Shown here: positions 1 to 10,486 of the stretch, in pieces
How positions within the stretch are numbered: position 1 is the stretch's first letter
Layout of the letters: every line of letters starts with the position of its first letter
From: Geodermatophilus bullaregiensis
GTDB taxonomy: Bacteria; Actinomycetota; Actinomycetes; Mycobacteriales; Geodermatophilaceae
DNA: 64,000 nucleotides
Assembly: GCF_016907675.1 (NCBI RefSeq)
Contig: NZ_JAFBCJ010000001.1
Location: forward strand, 3,906,001-3,970,000
Direction of reading: 5' to 3'
The notes under the pieces: generated by a model
What the model was told of the DNA's origin: nothing
The model's database searches: none
The model's input: the letters and a program-made list of their open reading frames with translations, nothing else
Position numbers and translations under genes: made by a program

Positions 1-740
1 GCGGGCAGCCGGACGAGAGCGGCCGCCGCGGCGGCCGCGGCCGGGCGCAGGTCCGCCGCGCGGGCCAGCCGCACCAGCACCGCGACCCCGTCCCCGCCGG
101 AACCGTCGGGTCCGGGCAGGACCGCGGCCGCCGGCGGGGGGCGCCACCCCTCCGGCGGCGCGCCGCCGGGCGGGTGCAGGGCGACCAGCGCCAGCGGTGC
201 GCCGTCCCCGAGCCGGTCGGACAGCGCACGCACGGCCCGGTCGCGGGCAGGGCCGGCAGCGGTCAGGACGGCGGCCAGCGCCGCACCGAGGTCGCGGTCG
301 TCGTCCCGGTCGGCCAGCAGCCGACCCGCCCGTGCCGCGAGGGCGACCGCCGCGGCCAGCGCCGGGTCGGCCGCGTCGGCCGGGTCGGTGCGGCCGCCGT
401 CGAGCAGCCAGAGGTAGCCGCGGGTGCGGCCGTCGGCGCGCGCGGGCAGCAGCAGCCGGGTGAGGACACCGGCCGCCGGGTCGGCCGGGGTGCGCAGCGG
501 TCCCTCGGCGCGGGCGATGCCGAGGCCCTCGAACCAGCGGCGGGTGGCCGGCGTGGAGCCGCGGCCGAGGATCGAGCGGGCCCGGACGGCGTCCATGGCG
601 GTGGCGGCGTCCCCCTCCTCGTCGCCGTCGGTGGGGTGGGCGCAGAAGGCCAGCAGCGTGAAGTCGACGTCCTCCAGCGTCGCCGGTGCCCCGAGCAGCC
701 GGGACACCTCGTCGACCACGTCCTGCAGGTCGTCGCGCAC
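1..740 (-). CDS. PucR-type transcriptional regulator, C-terminus beyond window
   Basis: About 246 N-terminal residues are visible; the C-terminal part, where the helix-turn-helix would lie, is cut by the window edge. The protein starts VRDDLQDVVDEVSRLLG and continues with a GAF/PucR-style sensory region (RARSILGRG, then LLLPARADGRTRGYLWLLD). I chose the GTG at 740 because no ATG lies upstream in frame. It is transcribed divergently from the proline dehydrogenase gene, and PucR-family regulators commonly sit beside proline catabolic genes in actinobacteria, so it probably activates the put genes in response to proline. Family assignment rests on the N-terminal style and context only. Confidence 0.7.
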   Translation of the reverse strand, partial: MRDDLQDVVDEVSRLLGAPATLEDVDFTLLAFCAHPTDGDEEGDAATAMDAVRARSILGRGSTPATRRWFEGLGIARAEGPLRTPADPAAGVLTRLLLPARADGRTRGYLWLLDGGRTDPADAADPALAAAVALAARAGRLLADRDDDRDLGAALAAVLTAAGPARDRAVRALSDRLGDGAPLALVALHPPGGAPPEGWRPPPAAAVLPGPDGSGGDGVAVLVRLARAADLRPAAAAAAAALVRLP

Positions 741-809
741 TCGTACGACTGTATGAGACCGGACGGGTGGAGTCCGTACGTCTGTCCCTGGTGGCCGGAC
801 TGCGGCGGA

Positions 810-822
810 CCTAGCGTTCTCC
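810..822 (+). promoter_or_regulatory. Candidate -10 region of the proline catabolic operon
   Basis: The 13-mer CCTAGCGTTCTCC contains TAGCGT (812-817), an actinobacterial TANNNT-type -10 box. No good -35 box lies 17-18 bases upstream, which fits an activator-dependent promoter. The identical 13-mer is found before the ornithine cyclodeaminase gene at 12240-12252. Confidence 0.45.
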
Positions 823-870
823 TCGAGCGTGCACCCCCGCGGAGGCGCACGACGACCCACGGAGGTGCCC

Positions 871-1803
871 GTGCTCTCGCAGAAGGCCCTGCTCCTCGGC
901 GCGTCCCGGCGGCCGGCCCTGCGCCGCGCGCTGGTCGGGACACCGGTCACCCGGCACGTCGTCGACCGGTTCGTCGCCGGCGAGACGCTGCCCGAGGCGC
1001 TCGACGTCGTCCGCCGGCTGACCGGGGAGGGTCTCGCGGTCACCCTCGACCACCTCGGCGAGGACGTCACCGACCGGGCCGAGGCCCGCCGCTCCCGTGA
1101 CGCCTACCTGGCCGCCCTCGACGGGCTGGCCCCGCTCGGGCTCGGCCGGGCCGCCGAGGTGTCGGTCAAGCTCTCCGCCTTCGGCCAGGCCCTGCCCGGC
1201 GGCGAGGACGTGGCGCTGGAGCTGGTCCGGCCGGTGGTCGAGGCGGCCGCGGCGATCGGCACGACGGTCACCCTCGACATGGAGGACTCCTCGACCGTCG
1301 ACGCCACCCTCGGCACCCTCGCCGAGCTGCGCCGCGCCCACCCCGAGACCGGCGCCGTCCTGCAGGCCGCGCTGCACCGCACCGAGGACGACGCCCGGGC
1401 GCTGGCGGTACCCGGCTCGCGGGTGCGGCTGGTCAAGGGCGCCTACGACGAGCCGCCGTCGGTCGCCCACCAGGGCCGCGACGACGTCGACGCCGCCTAC
1501 GCCCGCTGCCTCGGCGTGCTCATGCGCGGGCCGGGGTACCCCATGGTCGGCAGCCACGACCCGCGGCTGGTCTCGCTGGCCCAGCGGCTGGCGGCCGAGT
1601 ACGACCGTGCGGCGGACTCGTGGGAGGTGCAGATGCTCTACGGCATCCGCCCCGCCGAGCAGCACCGGCTGGCCGCCGAGGGCGTGACCGTGCGCGCCTA
1701 CGTCCCCTACGGCGTCGACTGGTACGGCTACTTCGTCCGCCGGCTGGCCGAGCGCCCCGCGAACCTGCGCTTCTTCCTGCGCTCCCTCGTCACCACGTCC
1801 TGA
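871..1803 (+). CDS. Proline dehydrogenase, monofunctional
   Basis: FAD-dependent oxidation of L-proline to pyrroline-5-carboxylate, the first step of proline catabolism. The 310-residue TIM-barrel protein has the family motifs in order: VKLSAFG, TLDMEDS, RLVKGAYDE, GSHDPRL, EVQMLYGI and the C-terminal YGYFVRRLAERPANL, whose arginines bind the proline carboxylate in characterised enzymes. The GTG at 871 is preferred to an ATG at 829 because GGAGG (861-865) lies 5 bases before it. The next gene, for the second enzyme, starts 13 bases downstream, giving the usual two-gene arrangement of Gram-positive bacteria instead of a fused PutA. Confidence 0.95.
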   Translation: MLSQKALLLGASRRPALRRALVGTPVTRHVVDRFVAGETLPEALDVVRRLTGEGLAVTLDHLGEDVTDRAEARRSRDAYLAALDGLAPLGLGRAAEVSVKLSAFGQALPGGEDVALELVRPVVEAAAAIGTTVTLDMEDSSTVDATLGTLAELRRAHPETGAVLQAALHRTEDDARALAVPGSRVRLVKGAYDEPPSVAHQGRDDVDAAYARCLGVLMRGPGYPMVGSHDPRLVSLAQRLAAEYDRAADSWEVQMLYGIRPAEQHRLAAEGVTVRAYVPYGVDWYGYFVRRLAERPANLRFFLRSLVTTS

Positions 1804-1816
1804 TCTGGAGGCCCCC

Positions 1817-3442
<1,626 letters not shown>

Positions 3443-3558
3443 GGACCGTCCGTCCACCGCGCGGGGACGCCTCGCAGGGGGCCGTGGGCGCAGCGTGACG
3501 ACGTGCACGCCGAGGACCTGACCGGCCGGGTCCGGCGCGCCCGGCGGCCGGGAAGCGG

Positions 3559-5937
3559 TTGACGGGACCGGGGTCGGCGGCGACGGTGCCGGGCGTGACG
3601 GCCGGACCGCGGGACGGCACGCTCCTCCAGCTCGTCGCCGGCGGCCGCGTGTGGACCTTCGACGGGTCCCGCCCGGTGGTGGTGGGACGGGACCCGCGGT
3701 GCGACGTCCAGCTGCCGGACGTCGAGGTCAGCCGCACGCACCTGTCCCTGCAGCTCGAGGAGCGGGGCTGGGTGCTGCGGGACCTCGGCAGCAGCAACGG
3801 CACCTCCGTCGACGGGTGGGCGCTGCCGGGCGGTACCGCGGACGGCCCGCCGCCCGGGGCGGGGCGGCCGCTCGAGCCCGGCCGGGAGCACCGGGTGCAG
3901 GTGGGCGGACGCGACGGCCCGACACTGGTGATCCGGTCCGGTCCCGGCGCGCACCTCGCGCCGGGACACGCCGTCCCGGCTCCGCCGCCGGGACACGCGG
4001 CGCCGTCGCGGGTCGTCGTCATCGGCCGCGACCCCGCCTGCGACGTCGTCGTGGCCGACGACCCGCTGGTGTCGCGCCGCCACGCCGCGATCGAGGTCGC
4101 CGGGCCGGGCACCGCCGTGGTCCGCGACCTGGGCAGCTCCAACGGGACCCACCTCAACGGGGCGCGGTTGTCCGGGGAGGCGGTCCTCACCGCCGGGGAC
4201 ACCATCGGGGTGGGCAGCACGACGGTCACCTGGGACGGCCGTGCGGCCGTCCTGCCCCGCGGCCACACGGCGACCCTCGACGCCCGCCACCTCGGGGTGG
4301 CCACCCGCGGCGGCAAGCGCCTGCTGGACGACGTCTCGCTCACGGTCCGGGCGGGGCAGCTCGTGGCGGTCATCGGTCCCTCCGGTGCCGGCAAGTCGAC
4401 CCTGCTCGGCGCGCTCACCGGCCTGCGCCCGGCCGGCATGGGACGGGTGACGTGGGACGGGAGGGACCTCTACCAGCAGTACGACCACCTGCGGCACCTG
4501 ATCGGACTCGTGCCCCAGGACGACGTGCTGCACCGCCAGCTCACCGTCCGGCGGGCGCTCGGGTTCGCCGCCCGCCTGCGGCTGCCGCAGGACACCACCG
4601 CCGCCGAGCGGGACGAGCGGGTGCGCCGGGTCCTCGCCGAGGTGGGGCTGTCCGACCAGGTCGACCAGCGGATCGACTCCCTCTCCGGCGGCCAGCGCAA
4701 GCGCACGTCCATCGCCCTGGAACTGCTCACCGCGCCGCAGCTGCTGTTCCTCGACGAGCCCACCTCCGGCCTGGACCCCGGACTCGACCGGCAGGTCATG
4801 GAGGGCCTGCGCGTGCTCGCCGACGCCGGCCGGGTGGTCATCGTGGTCACGCACAGCGTGCTCGCCCTGGACCAGTGCGACCGCGTGCTGCTGCTCGCGG
4901 CCGGCGGCCGGGTCGCCTTCTTCGGCCCTCCGGACCAGCTGCTGTCCTACTTCGGGGTCCGCGACCACCCCGCGGTCTTCCGGGCGCTCGACGACCCCGC
5001 CTGGGTCGGCCGGTTCGCCGAGTCACCGGTCCGCCGGGCCTACATCGGGGCGACGTCCGTGGTGACGCCGATGCCGCCGCCGGCCGGCGCGGCTCCTGCG
5101 CCCATGCGGCCGGCGCCGGTCCGCCAGCTGGGCACGCTGGTCCGGCGCAACCTCGCCGTCGTGGCCGCCGACCGGCTGTTCCTGGCGCTGCTGGTAGGGA
5201 TGCCGGTGGTGCTCGCGGTCATGGCCCACGCCTTCCCGGGGGAGGCGGGTCTGTCGGTGCGCGCGGCCGGCGGGGACCCCGCCGAGGCGCAGCAGCGGAT
5301 CATCGTGCTGGTGGTGGGCGCGGCCCTGATGGGCGCCGCGCTCGCGGTCCGGGAGTTCGTCGCCGAGCGCCCGATCTACCGCCGCGAGCACGCCGTGGGT
5401 CTGTCGCCGACCGCCTACCTGGCCAGCAAGGTCGTCGTCGTGGGCGGGGCCGTCGCGGTCCAGTCGGTGGCGTTCACCCTCCTGGCGCTCGTCGGCCTGC
5501 CGGGCCCCGACGACCCGCGGGTGCTGCCCTGGGGCCGGTGGGAGATCGCGGCCGCGGCGGCCGCGGTGGGCGTGACGATGTGCATCGCCGCGCTGGCCGT
5601 CTCGGCGCTGGCGCGGTCCACCGACCAGACCATGCCGGCTCTGGTCGCGCTGGTCATGGGGCAGCTCGTGCTGTGCGGCGGGCTGTTCCCGCTGGCCGAC
5701 CGGGCCGGCCTGGAGCAGGTCTCCTGGCTGCTGCCCGCCCGTGCCGGCTACGCGGCGATGGCCTCGACCTCCCAGCTGCAGCCCCTGTCCGGTCCCCAGC
5801 TGGACCCGTTGTTCACGCCCACCACGTCGCGCTGGGCGCTGGACCTGGGGGTGCTGGCCCTCCAGGCGGCGGTCTTCCTGGCCGTGACCGCGTGGGCGCT
5901 GGCGCGGTCGGTGGCGCGCTCGGGCACCCCGCGCTGA
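3559..5937 (+). CDS. FHA-FHA-ABC exporter, Rv1747-like
   Basis: A 792-residue half-transporter. Two forkhead-associated domains come first (about residues 40-85, VGRDPRCDVQLPDVEVSRTH, and 150-225, both with SSNGT), which in this family bind phosphothreonine. An ABCG-type ATPase follows: Walker A GPSGAGKS at about 273, signature LSGGQRKR at 375, Walker B LLFLDEP at 395. An ABC-2 membrane domain of about six helices spans roughly 530-785. Mycobacterial Rv1747 has the same order and is controlled by Ser/Thr kinases, but no such kinase is encoded nearby. The start is uncertain: TTG 3559 is used here, and GTG codons at 3586 and 3595 are in frame before the first FHA domain. Confidence 0.85.
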   Translation: MTGPGSAATVPGVTAGPRDGTLLQLVAGGRVWTFDGSRPVVVGRDPRCDVQLPDVEVSRTHLSLQLEERGWVLRDLGSSNGTSVDGWALPGGTADGPPPGAGRPLEPGREHRVQVGGRDGPTLVIRSGPGAHLAPGHAVPAPPPGHAAPSRVVVIGRDPACDVVVADDPLVSRRHAAIEVAGPGTAVVRDLGSSNGTHLNGARLSGEAVLTAGDTIGVGSTTVTWDGRAAVLPRGHTATLDARHLGVATRGGKRLLDDVSLTVRAGQLVAVIGPSGAGKSTLLGALTGLRPAGMGRVTWDGRDLYQQYDHLRHLIGLVPQDDVLHRQLTVRRALGFAARLRLPQDTTAAERDERVRRVLAEVGLSDQVDQRIDSLSGGQRKRTSIALELLTAPQLLFLDEPTSGLDPGLDRQVMEGLRVLADAGRVVIVVTHSVLALDQCDRVLLLAAGGRVAFFGPPDQLLSYFGVRDHPAVFRALDDPAWVGRFAESPVRRAYIGATSVVTPMPPPAGAAPAPMRPAPVRQLGTLVRRNLAVVAADRLFLALLVGMPVVLAVMAHAFPGEAGLSVRAAGGDPAEAQQRIIVLVVGAALMGAALAVREFVAERPIYRREHAVGLSPTAYLASKVVVVGGAVAVQSVAFTLLALVGLPGPDDPRVLPWGRWEIAAAAAAVGVTMCIAALAVSALARSTDQTMPALVALVMGQLVLCGGLFPLADRAGLEQVSWLLPARAGYAAMASTSQLQPLSGPQLDPLFTPTTSRWALDLGVLALQAAVFLAVTAWALARSVARSGTPR

Positions 5938-5956
5938 CCCGGCTCCCCGCCGGCGG

Positions 5957-6488
5957 TCACGGCGGTCCCGGCCAGCGGAGGAGGCCGTCGGCGCCCAGCA
6001 CCGCGCCGTCCGAGGGGCGGTGGTCGGACAGCCGGCCGTCGGGCACCAGGTGCCGCACCGGCACGCCGCGGGCGAGGACGGCGACGTCGGCGACCAGCCG
6101 CCGGTGGCAGCGCCACCACACGCTCTCGCTGCACATCACCGCCACGGTCGCCGTCGCCGCCTCGCCGAGCACCTCGTCGAGCGCCGCGGCGAACCCCGGC
6201 GTCCGGGTGTGCGCGGCGTAGGCGGGCGAACTGGGCGACGGTCCACCAGCCGTCGGCGACCGGCTCGCCCGGCGGCAGCCGGCGGCGGCCACCGAGCCGG
6301 GCCTCCCAGCGGTAGCCGACCCCCGCGGCCGGCAGCCACTGCTCCAGCGCCTCGCGCCGGACGTCGGGGTTGGCGCGGCTGCCCGGGAAGCGCCGGACGT
6401 CGACCACCAGCCCCACCCCCGCCCCGGTCAGCCGGGCGCCGAGGCGGGCGCGGTCGTCGGGCCCGTGGCCGACGGTCAGCAGCGCCAC
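5957..6488 (-). pseudogene. DUF488 family protein, interrupted by a frameshift
   Basis: The first part, from GTG 6488 (MALLTVGHGPDDRARLGARL, then VVDVRRFPGSRANPD), and the last part in the next frame (YAAHTRTPGFAAALDEVLGE, VAVMCSESVWWRCHRRLVAD) together form one complete DUF488 protein. The frames meet in a G/C run at 6221-6228, where one extra base separates VAQFA from YAAHTRTPGF. The MCSE..WRCHR motif typical of the family is intact in the second frame. DUF488 has no firmly established function. The gene is either a recent pseudogene or carries a sequencing error in the run. It converges on the FHA-ABC gene with 19 bases between the stops. Confidence 0.8.
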
Positions 6489-6562
6489 GGCCCCTGCCTA
6501 CCCGGCACGCAGGGGCTCCGCCGCCTCCCCGACCCATGGACGACGCTGCTCGCACCGCCGGA

Positions 6563-6610
6563 CACGGCGCCGGGACCGCAGCTCAGCAGCGGTGCGGTCC
6601 CGGCGCCGTG
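6563..6610 (-). terminator. Perfect 18-bp hairpin, terminator
   Basis: Arms at 6563-6580 and 6593-6610 are exact reverse complements, with a 12-base loop. It lies just beyond the stop of the leftward gene ending at 6633, so it probably ends that operon. A smaller 7-bp stem (6491-6497 with 6509-6515) lies between it and the DUF488 start. Confidence 0.75.
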
Positions 6611-6632
6611 CTGCCGAGGTGTCGCGGAGAGG

Positions 6633-7127
6633 TCAGCGGAGGCGGACCTCCAGGTCGACGGCGTCGGTGTCGGTGTCGGTCCGGAAGGTGCCGGTCACCT
6701 CTCCACCCGCTCCCGCCCAGCGGCCGGTGCCGCCCGTGACCGCCCAGGTGAAGCCGGTCGGCTCGACGCCGGGATCCTCCTCAGCGGCGCCCTGGACGGT
6801 GATCTGCCCCTCGGGGAGGGTCAGCGTGGCGGTGCAGTGCACGGCCAGCCGGGTCTCGGTGATGGTCGTGATCGTGCAGCTGCCGGCGTTGGTGCCGACG
6901 GTCCGGCCGTCCCGCTGCACGTCGTCGAGGAAGACCTGGGCGTCGCCCGCGCTCGGCCCCAGCTCCCCGAGGTCGAGGTCGGTGTTGCGTTCGGGGACGG
7001 CGACGCTGACCAGGTGCAGCGGCTGGTCGGCGGTCGCGGCGGGGACGACGGCCAGAGCCGTGCCGGCACCGGCGACGAGCACCACCGCCGCCAGGGCAGT
7101 GCGGCAAGTGGAACGAGACGTGGTCAC
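6633..7127 (-). CDS. Secreted allene-oxide-cyclase-like barrel protein
   Basis: A 164-residue protein with a clear Sec signal peptide (TALAAVVLVAGAGTALAVV, likely cleaved near residue 33). The mature part resembles the AOC-like/dirigent beta-barrel family of actinobacteria: LTLPEGQITVQGAA followed by FTWAVTGGTGRWAGAGGEV is its hallmark. Plant members cyclise or couple reactive intermediates; bacterial members are mostly uncharacterised, so no substrate is proposed. GTG 7127 is supported by AAGGAG seven bases upstream. It lies 27 bases after a small membrane-protein gene in the same direction, and an 18-bp hairpin follows it. Confidence 0.8.
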   Translation of the reverse strand: MTTSRSTCRTALAAVVLVAGAGTALAVVPAATADQPLHLVSVAVPERNTDLDLGELGPSAGDAQVFLDDVQRDGRTVGTNAGSCTITTITETRLAVHCTATLTLPEGQITVQGAAEEDPGVEPTGFTWAVTGGTGRWAGAGGEVTGTFRTDTDTDAVDLEVRLR

Positions 7128-7154
7128 GGGAGGGCTCCTTCGGGGACGGAGGGA

Positions 7155-7637
7155 TCAGCTGGCGAACGCCAGCCAGACGGCGGCGGCGGCGGTGAGGACA
7201 GCGACGACCAGCGCCACGAGGGCGGTGGCGGGCAACCGGCCCAAGCGGCGGTGGACGTCGAACGCCAGCCCCGCGGCTCCGCCGGCGAGGACGGCGGGCA
7301 CACCGGTCCAGAAGACGAGGACGGTTGCGGCGCCCAGCACCGCGAGGACGAGCGCCCGCCGGGCGGTGTGCTCGGGCGGGACGGCGCGGGCGCGGGCGGT
7401 GGCCAGGCCGACGAGGACGAGTGCCACCGCGACGAAGGCGATGAGCACCGCGAGACTCGTCCAGCCGCCATTGCCGGTGAAGTCGACCCCCCACTCCCCG
7501 GGGCCGGCCCTCGACGGGGTCTCGACGTAGGTGCCGACCAGCGTGCAGCCGAGCCCCACGGCCGCACCGGCGGTTGTCGAGGCGTCCGGTGACGAGCGAC
7601 GCGCGGTGGTCGGACGGATGGCGGGACTGGCGGTCAT
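7155..7637 (-). CDS. Small four-helix membrane protein of unknown function
   Basis: A 160-residue protein that I do not recognise. After a hydrophilic start it has about four hydrophobic segments (SLAVLIAFVAVALVLVGLA, LVLAVLGAATVLVFWTGVPA, AVLAGGAAGLAFDV, LVALVVAVLTAAAAVWLAF). ATG 7637 is chosen because GGGAGGA precedes it by about six bases; longer upstream starts lack this. It is first in a two-gene unit with the secreted barrel protein, and it diverges from the histidine kinase gene at 7810. Confidence 0.75.
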   Translation of the reverse strand: MTASPAIRPTTARRSSPDASTTAGAAVGLGCTLVGTYVETPSRAGPGEWGVDFTGNGGWTSLAVLIAFVAVALVLVGLATARARAVPPEHTARRALVLAVLGAATVLVFWTGVPAVLAGGAAGLAFDVHRRLGRLPATALVALVVAVLTAAAAVWLAFAS

Positions 7638-7809
7638 CGCGGGTCCTCCCGGATCGAGCCGGCCCCCGGTGAGCCGGACGCCGACCACCGTGGCCGTCCC
7701 GGGCGACCTACCGGATGGGCCGCACGGCCCGCCGACCCGGGACGACCTCCCGGGTCGGCCGGGACACCGCAGGCCCCACCCGGGACGCCGCCACCGCCAC
7801 ACTGACCCG

Positions 7810-9762
7810 GTGGGCTCCCGATGGATCCGCACCGGCGCCGCGGTCGCCGCCACCCTGCTCTGCGCCGCCGCGGCGGTGCTGTCGGCGTGGGTCGACGCCC
7901 GTGTCGCCGAACCCCCGGCCTCGACCATCGGCGGCGTCTACTCCCTCGTCTACGCGGCCACCGGCGCGCTGCTGGTCCACCTGCGGCCGCGGAACGCGAT
8001 CGGCTGGCTGTTCGTGCTCACCGGACTGCTGCAGGCGCTCAGCGTCGGCGGCGGCGCGTACGGCGGCTACGGCGTGGACGTCGCCGACCCGGTCTGGCCG
8101 CTGGCAGGGTGGGCGGCCCTGGTCGGCTCGATGCTGTGGCTGCCGTCCCTGGTGCTGCCGGCCACCGTGCTCGTCGCGCTGTACCCCTCGGGCGAGCTAC
8201 CGGCGCGCTGGTGGCGGTGGCCGGTCGGCGCGGTCTCGGTCGGGCTCGCCGTCCTCACGGTCGTGAGCAGCCTGACCCAGTCCGCGTACGACGACACTGC
8301 CTCCGGGCCCGCTCCGGTGGACCTGCCCCGGAGCTGGTGGATCCCCGTCGCCGTGTCCGCCGGGGGGGCCGTGCTCGGCGGCGCGGTCACCATCTGGGTC
8401 GCCACGGTGGTGCGGCTGGTGCGTGCCCGCCCCCCGGAGCGGCAACAGCTGGCCTGGCTGGTCTGCGTCGTCCTGCCACTCATGCTGGCTGTCTTCGTCC
8501 TCCCCGACTCGGTCGAGTGGCTCATCCTGCCGCTGGGCCTGATGGTCCCGGGCGCCGTCGTCGTCGGCGTCGTCCGCTACCGGCTCCTCGGCATCATGGT
8601 CAGCCGGGCGCTGGTCTACGCCGCCCTCACCGCCGCCGTCGTCGTCCTGTACCTGGCCGGAGCGGCGCTGGTCGCGGCCGCGCTCGGGCGCACCCTCTCG
8701 CCCGTGACCGGCGCGGTGGCCGCGGCGCTGCTCGCGGTCGCGCTGAACCCTGCACGTACGTGGCTGCAATCGGCGGCCGACCGGTTCGTCTACGGGTCAC
8801 GGCGCGACCCGGTGACCGCGGTGACCGAGCTCGGCGACCGAGTGGCCGATGCCGACGAGGCCGAGCTGCTTCCCGCCGTCCTCGACACGGTGACCACGGC
8901 GCTGCGCGTGCCGGCCGCCCAGGTCCTGCCACCGGGGGAGCCGGCGGACCGCGCCGGAGCGGTCGCCGTCCCCCTTCGGGTCGGTGGCCGGGACGTCGGC
9001 GCTCTCCGCGTGGCCGAACGGCACCCGGGCGAGCCGTTCACCGCCGGGGACCTGCGGCTGCTGGCGGCGCTGGCGCCCCAGGTGGCCGTCGTCGTCCGGG
9101 CGCTGGAGCTGACCGGGTCGCTCGAGCGAGAACGTGACCGCGTCCTCGCCGCCACCCATGCCGAGCGGGACCGCATCCGCCGTGACCTGCACGACGGCGT
9201 GGGGCCCTCGCTCGCCGGGATCGGTCTCGGTGTCCAGGCGGTGCAGGCCCACCTGCGTGAGCCGGTCGACCCACGGACCGGTGGGCTGCTCACGCGGCTG
9301 AGGGACGAGGTCGACGACGCCGTCGGCGAGGTGCGCCGGATCCTCGACGGGCTGCGGCCGGGCTCCCTGGACGACGCGGGGCTCGTGGCCGCGGTGGGCA
9401 GGCACGCGGACGCGCTGGCGCCGTCGGTGCCGGTGCGGGTGATCGCCGGGGAGCTGCCCCCGTTGCCGCCGGAGGTCGAGACGGCGGCCTACCGGATCGC
9501 GCAGGAGGCGCTGACCAACGTGGTCCGACACTCCGGCGCCCGGTCGGCCGAGGTGGGTCTGCGGACTCGGGACGGCCGCCTCGAGGTGGCCGTGGCCGAC
9601 GACGGCGCTGGGTTCGCGACCGGGGACGACCCGGGCTGCACCGGCGTGGGGCTGGAGTCCATGCGCGCCCGCGCACGGGCGGTGGGTGGCGACCTCACCG
9701 TGACCACCGGGCCGGACGGCACGCGGGTCGTCGCGGGGCTCCCCCTGGAGGCCAGCCGGTGA
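7810..9762 (+). CDS. Membrane sensor histidine kinase, NarL-type (HisKA_3)
   Basis: A 650-residue kinase. About eight hydrophobic segments fill residues 5-330, followed by a GAF-like region (about 360-450), a dimerisation/phosphoacceptor segment ERDRIRRDLHDGVGPSLAG with His461, and a C-terminal HATPase domain (N-box QEALTNVVRHS, DDGAGF, GVGLESMRARA). The large N-terminal membrane domain suggests it senses a membrane or lipid signal; the ligand is unknown. The start at GTG 7810 comes just before the first membrane helix, and the ribosome binding site is weak. Its stop overlaps the start of the response regulator (GTGA), so the two form a cognate pair. Confidence 0.92.
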   Translation: MGSRWIRTGAAVAATLLCAAAAVLSAWVDARVAEPPASTIGGVYSLVYAATGALLVHLRPRNAIGWLFVLTGLLQALSVGGGAYGGYGVDVADPVWPLAGWAALVGSMLWLPSLVLPATVLVALYPSGELPARWWRWPVGAVSVGLAVLTVVSSLTQSAYDDTASGPAPVDLPRSWWIPVAVSAGGAVLGGAVTIWVATVVRLVRARPPERQQLAWLVCVVLPLMLAVFVLPDSVEWLILPLGLMVPGAVVVGVVRYRLLGIMVSRALVYAALTAAVVVLYLAGAALVAAALGRTLSPVTGAVAAALLAVALNPARTWLQSAADRFVYGSRRDPVTAVTELGDRVADADEAELLPAVLDTVTTALRVPAAQVLPPGEPADRAGAVAVPLRVGGRDVGALRVAERHPGEPFTAGDLRLLAALAPQVAVVVRALELTGSLERERDRVLAATHAERDRIRRDLHDGVGPSLAGIGLGVQAVQAHLREPVDPRTGGLLTRLRDEVDDAVGEVRRILDGLRPGSLDDAGLVAAVGRHADALAPSVPVRVIAGELPPLPPEVETAAYRIAQEALTNVVRHSGARSAEVGLRTRDGRLEVAVADDGAGFATGDDPGCTGVGLESMRARARAVGGDLTVTTGPDGTRVVAGLPLEASR

Positions 9763-10412
9763 CCGTCCGCGTGGTGCTGGCCGACGACCACCCGATGTAT
9801 CGCTTCGGGCTGCGTGCGGTGCTGGACGCCTCGCCGGAGGTCGACGTGGTGGGCGAGGCCGCGAACGGTGCGGAGCTGCTGGCCCAGGTGGCCCGCTGCT
9901 CGCCGGACGTCGTCCTCACCGACCTGTCGATGCCGACGCTGTCCGGTACGGCGGCCATCGACGAGCTGACCCGTCGGCGACCCGGGCTCGGCATCCTCGT
10001 GCTCACCATGCACGAGGACGACGCGTCGCTGTTGGGTGCGCTGCGTGCCGGCGCGCGCGGTTACCTGCTGAAGGGGGCCGACCGGGACGAGATCGTGCGG
10101 GCGGTGCTCGCCGTCGCCGGCGGTGACGCCCTGTACGGCGGCGCGGTCGCCCGTCGGGTCGCGGACGCCCTGACCGGGACGGCCACCCGCACCCCGGCCT
10201 TCCCGGAGCTGACCGGTCGGGAGCGCGAGGTGCTCGAGTTGCTGGCCGCCGGGCTGCCGACCGGCCAGATCGCGCGCCGGCTGGGCCTGTCGGACAAGAC
10301 CGTGCGCAACCACGTGTCCGCCGTCCTCACGAAGTTGCAGGTCCCCGATCGAGCCGCCGCCGTCTCCCGCGCCCGGGAGGCCGGTATGGGCACTCCCGGC
10401 CACGGTCGATAA
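9759..10412 (+). CDS. NarL/FixJ-family response regulator
   Basis: A 217-residue DNA-binding partner of the preceding kinase. The receiver domain has the acidic pair (LADDH), phosphoacceptor Asp55 in VVLTDLSMP and Lys105 in YLLKGAD. The C-terminal LuxR-type helix-turn-helix begins at LTGREREVLELLAAGL and contains IARRLGLSDKTVRNHVS. It starts with a 4-base overlap with the kinase gene, so the two are translationally coupled. Targets cannot be told from the sequence; the divergent 7637-6633 operon and the following MFS gene are natural candidates. Confidence 0.94.
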   Translation: MTVRVVLADDHPMYRFGLRAVLDASPEVDVVGEAANGAELLAQVARCSPDVVLTDLSMPTLSGTAAIDELTRRRPGLGILVLTMHEDDASLLGALRAGARGYLLKGADRDEIVRAVLAVAGGDALYGGAVARRVADALTGTATRTPAFPELTGREREVLELLAAGLPTGQIARRLGLSDKTVRNHVSAVLTKLQVPDRAAAVSRAREAGMGTPGHGR

Positions 10413-10486
10413 CCCCCACCTCACCGGCCCGTGCGCGCACGGTCATGCTGGTCGGCCGGGCGACACCGCCCGCGGAGGGGAGCGGG

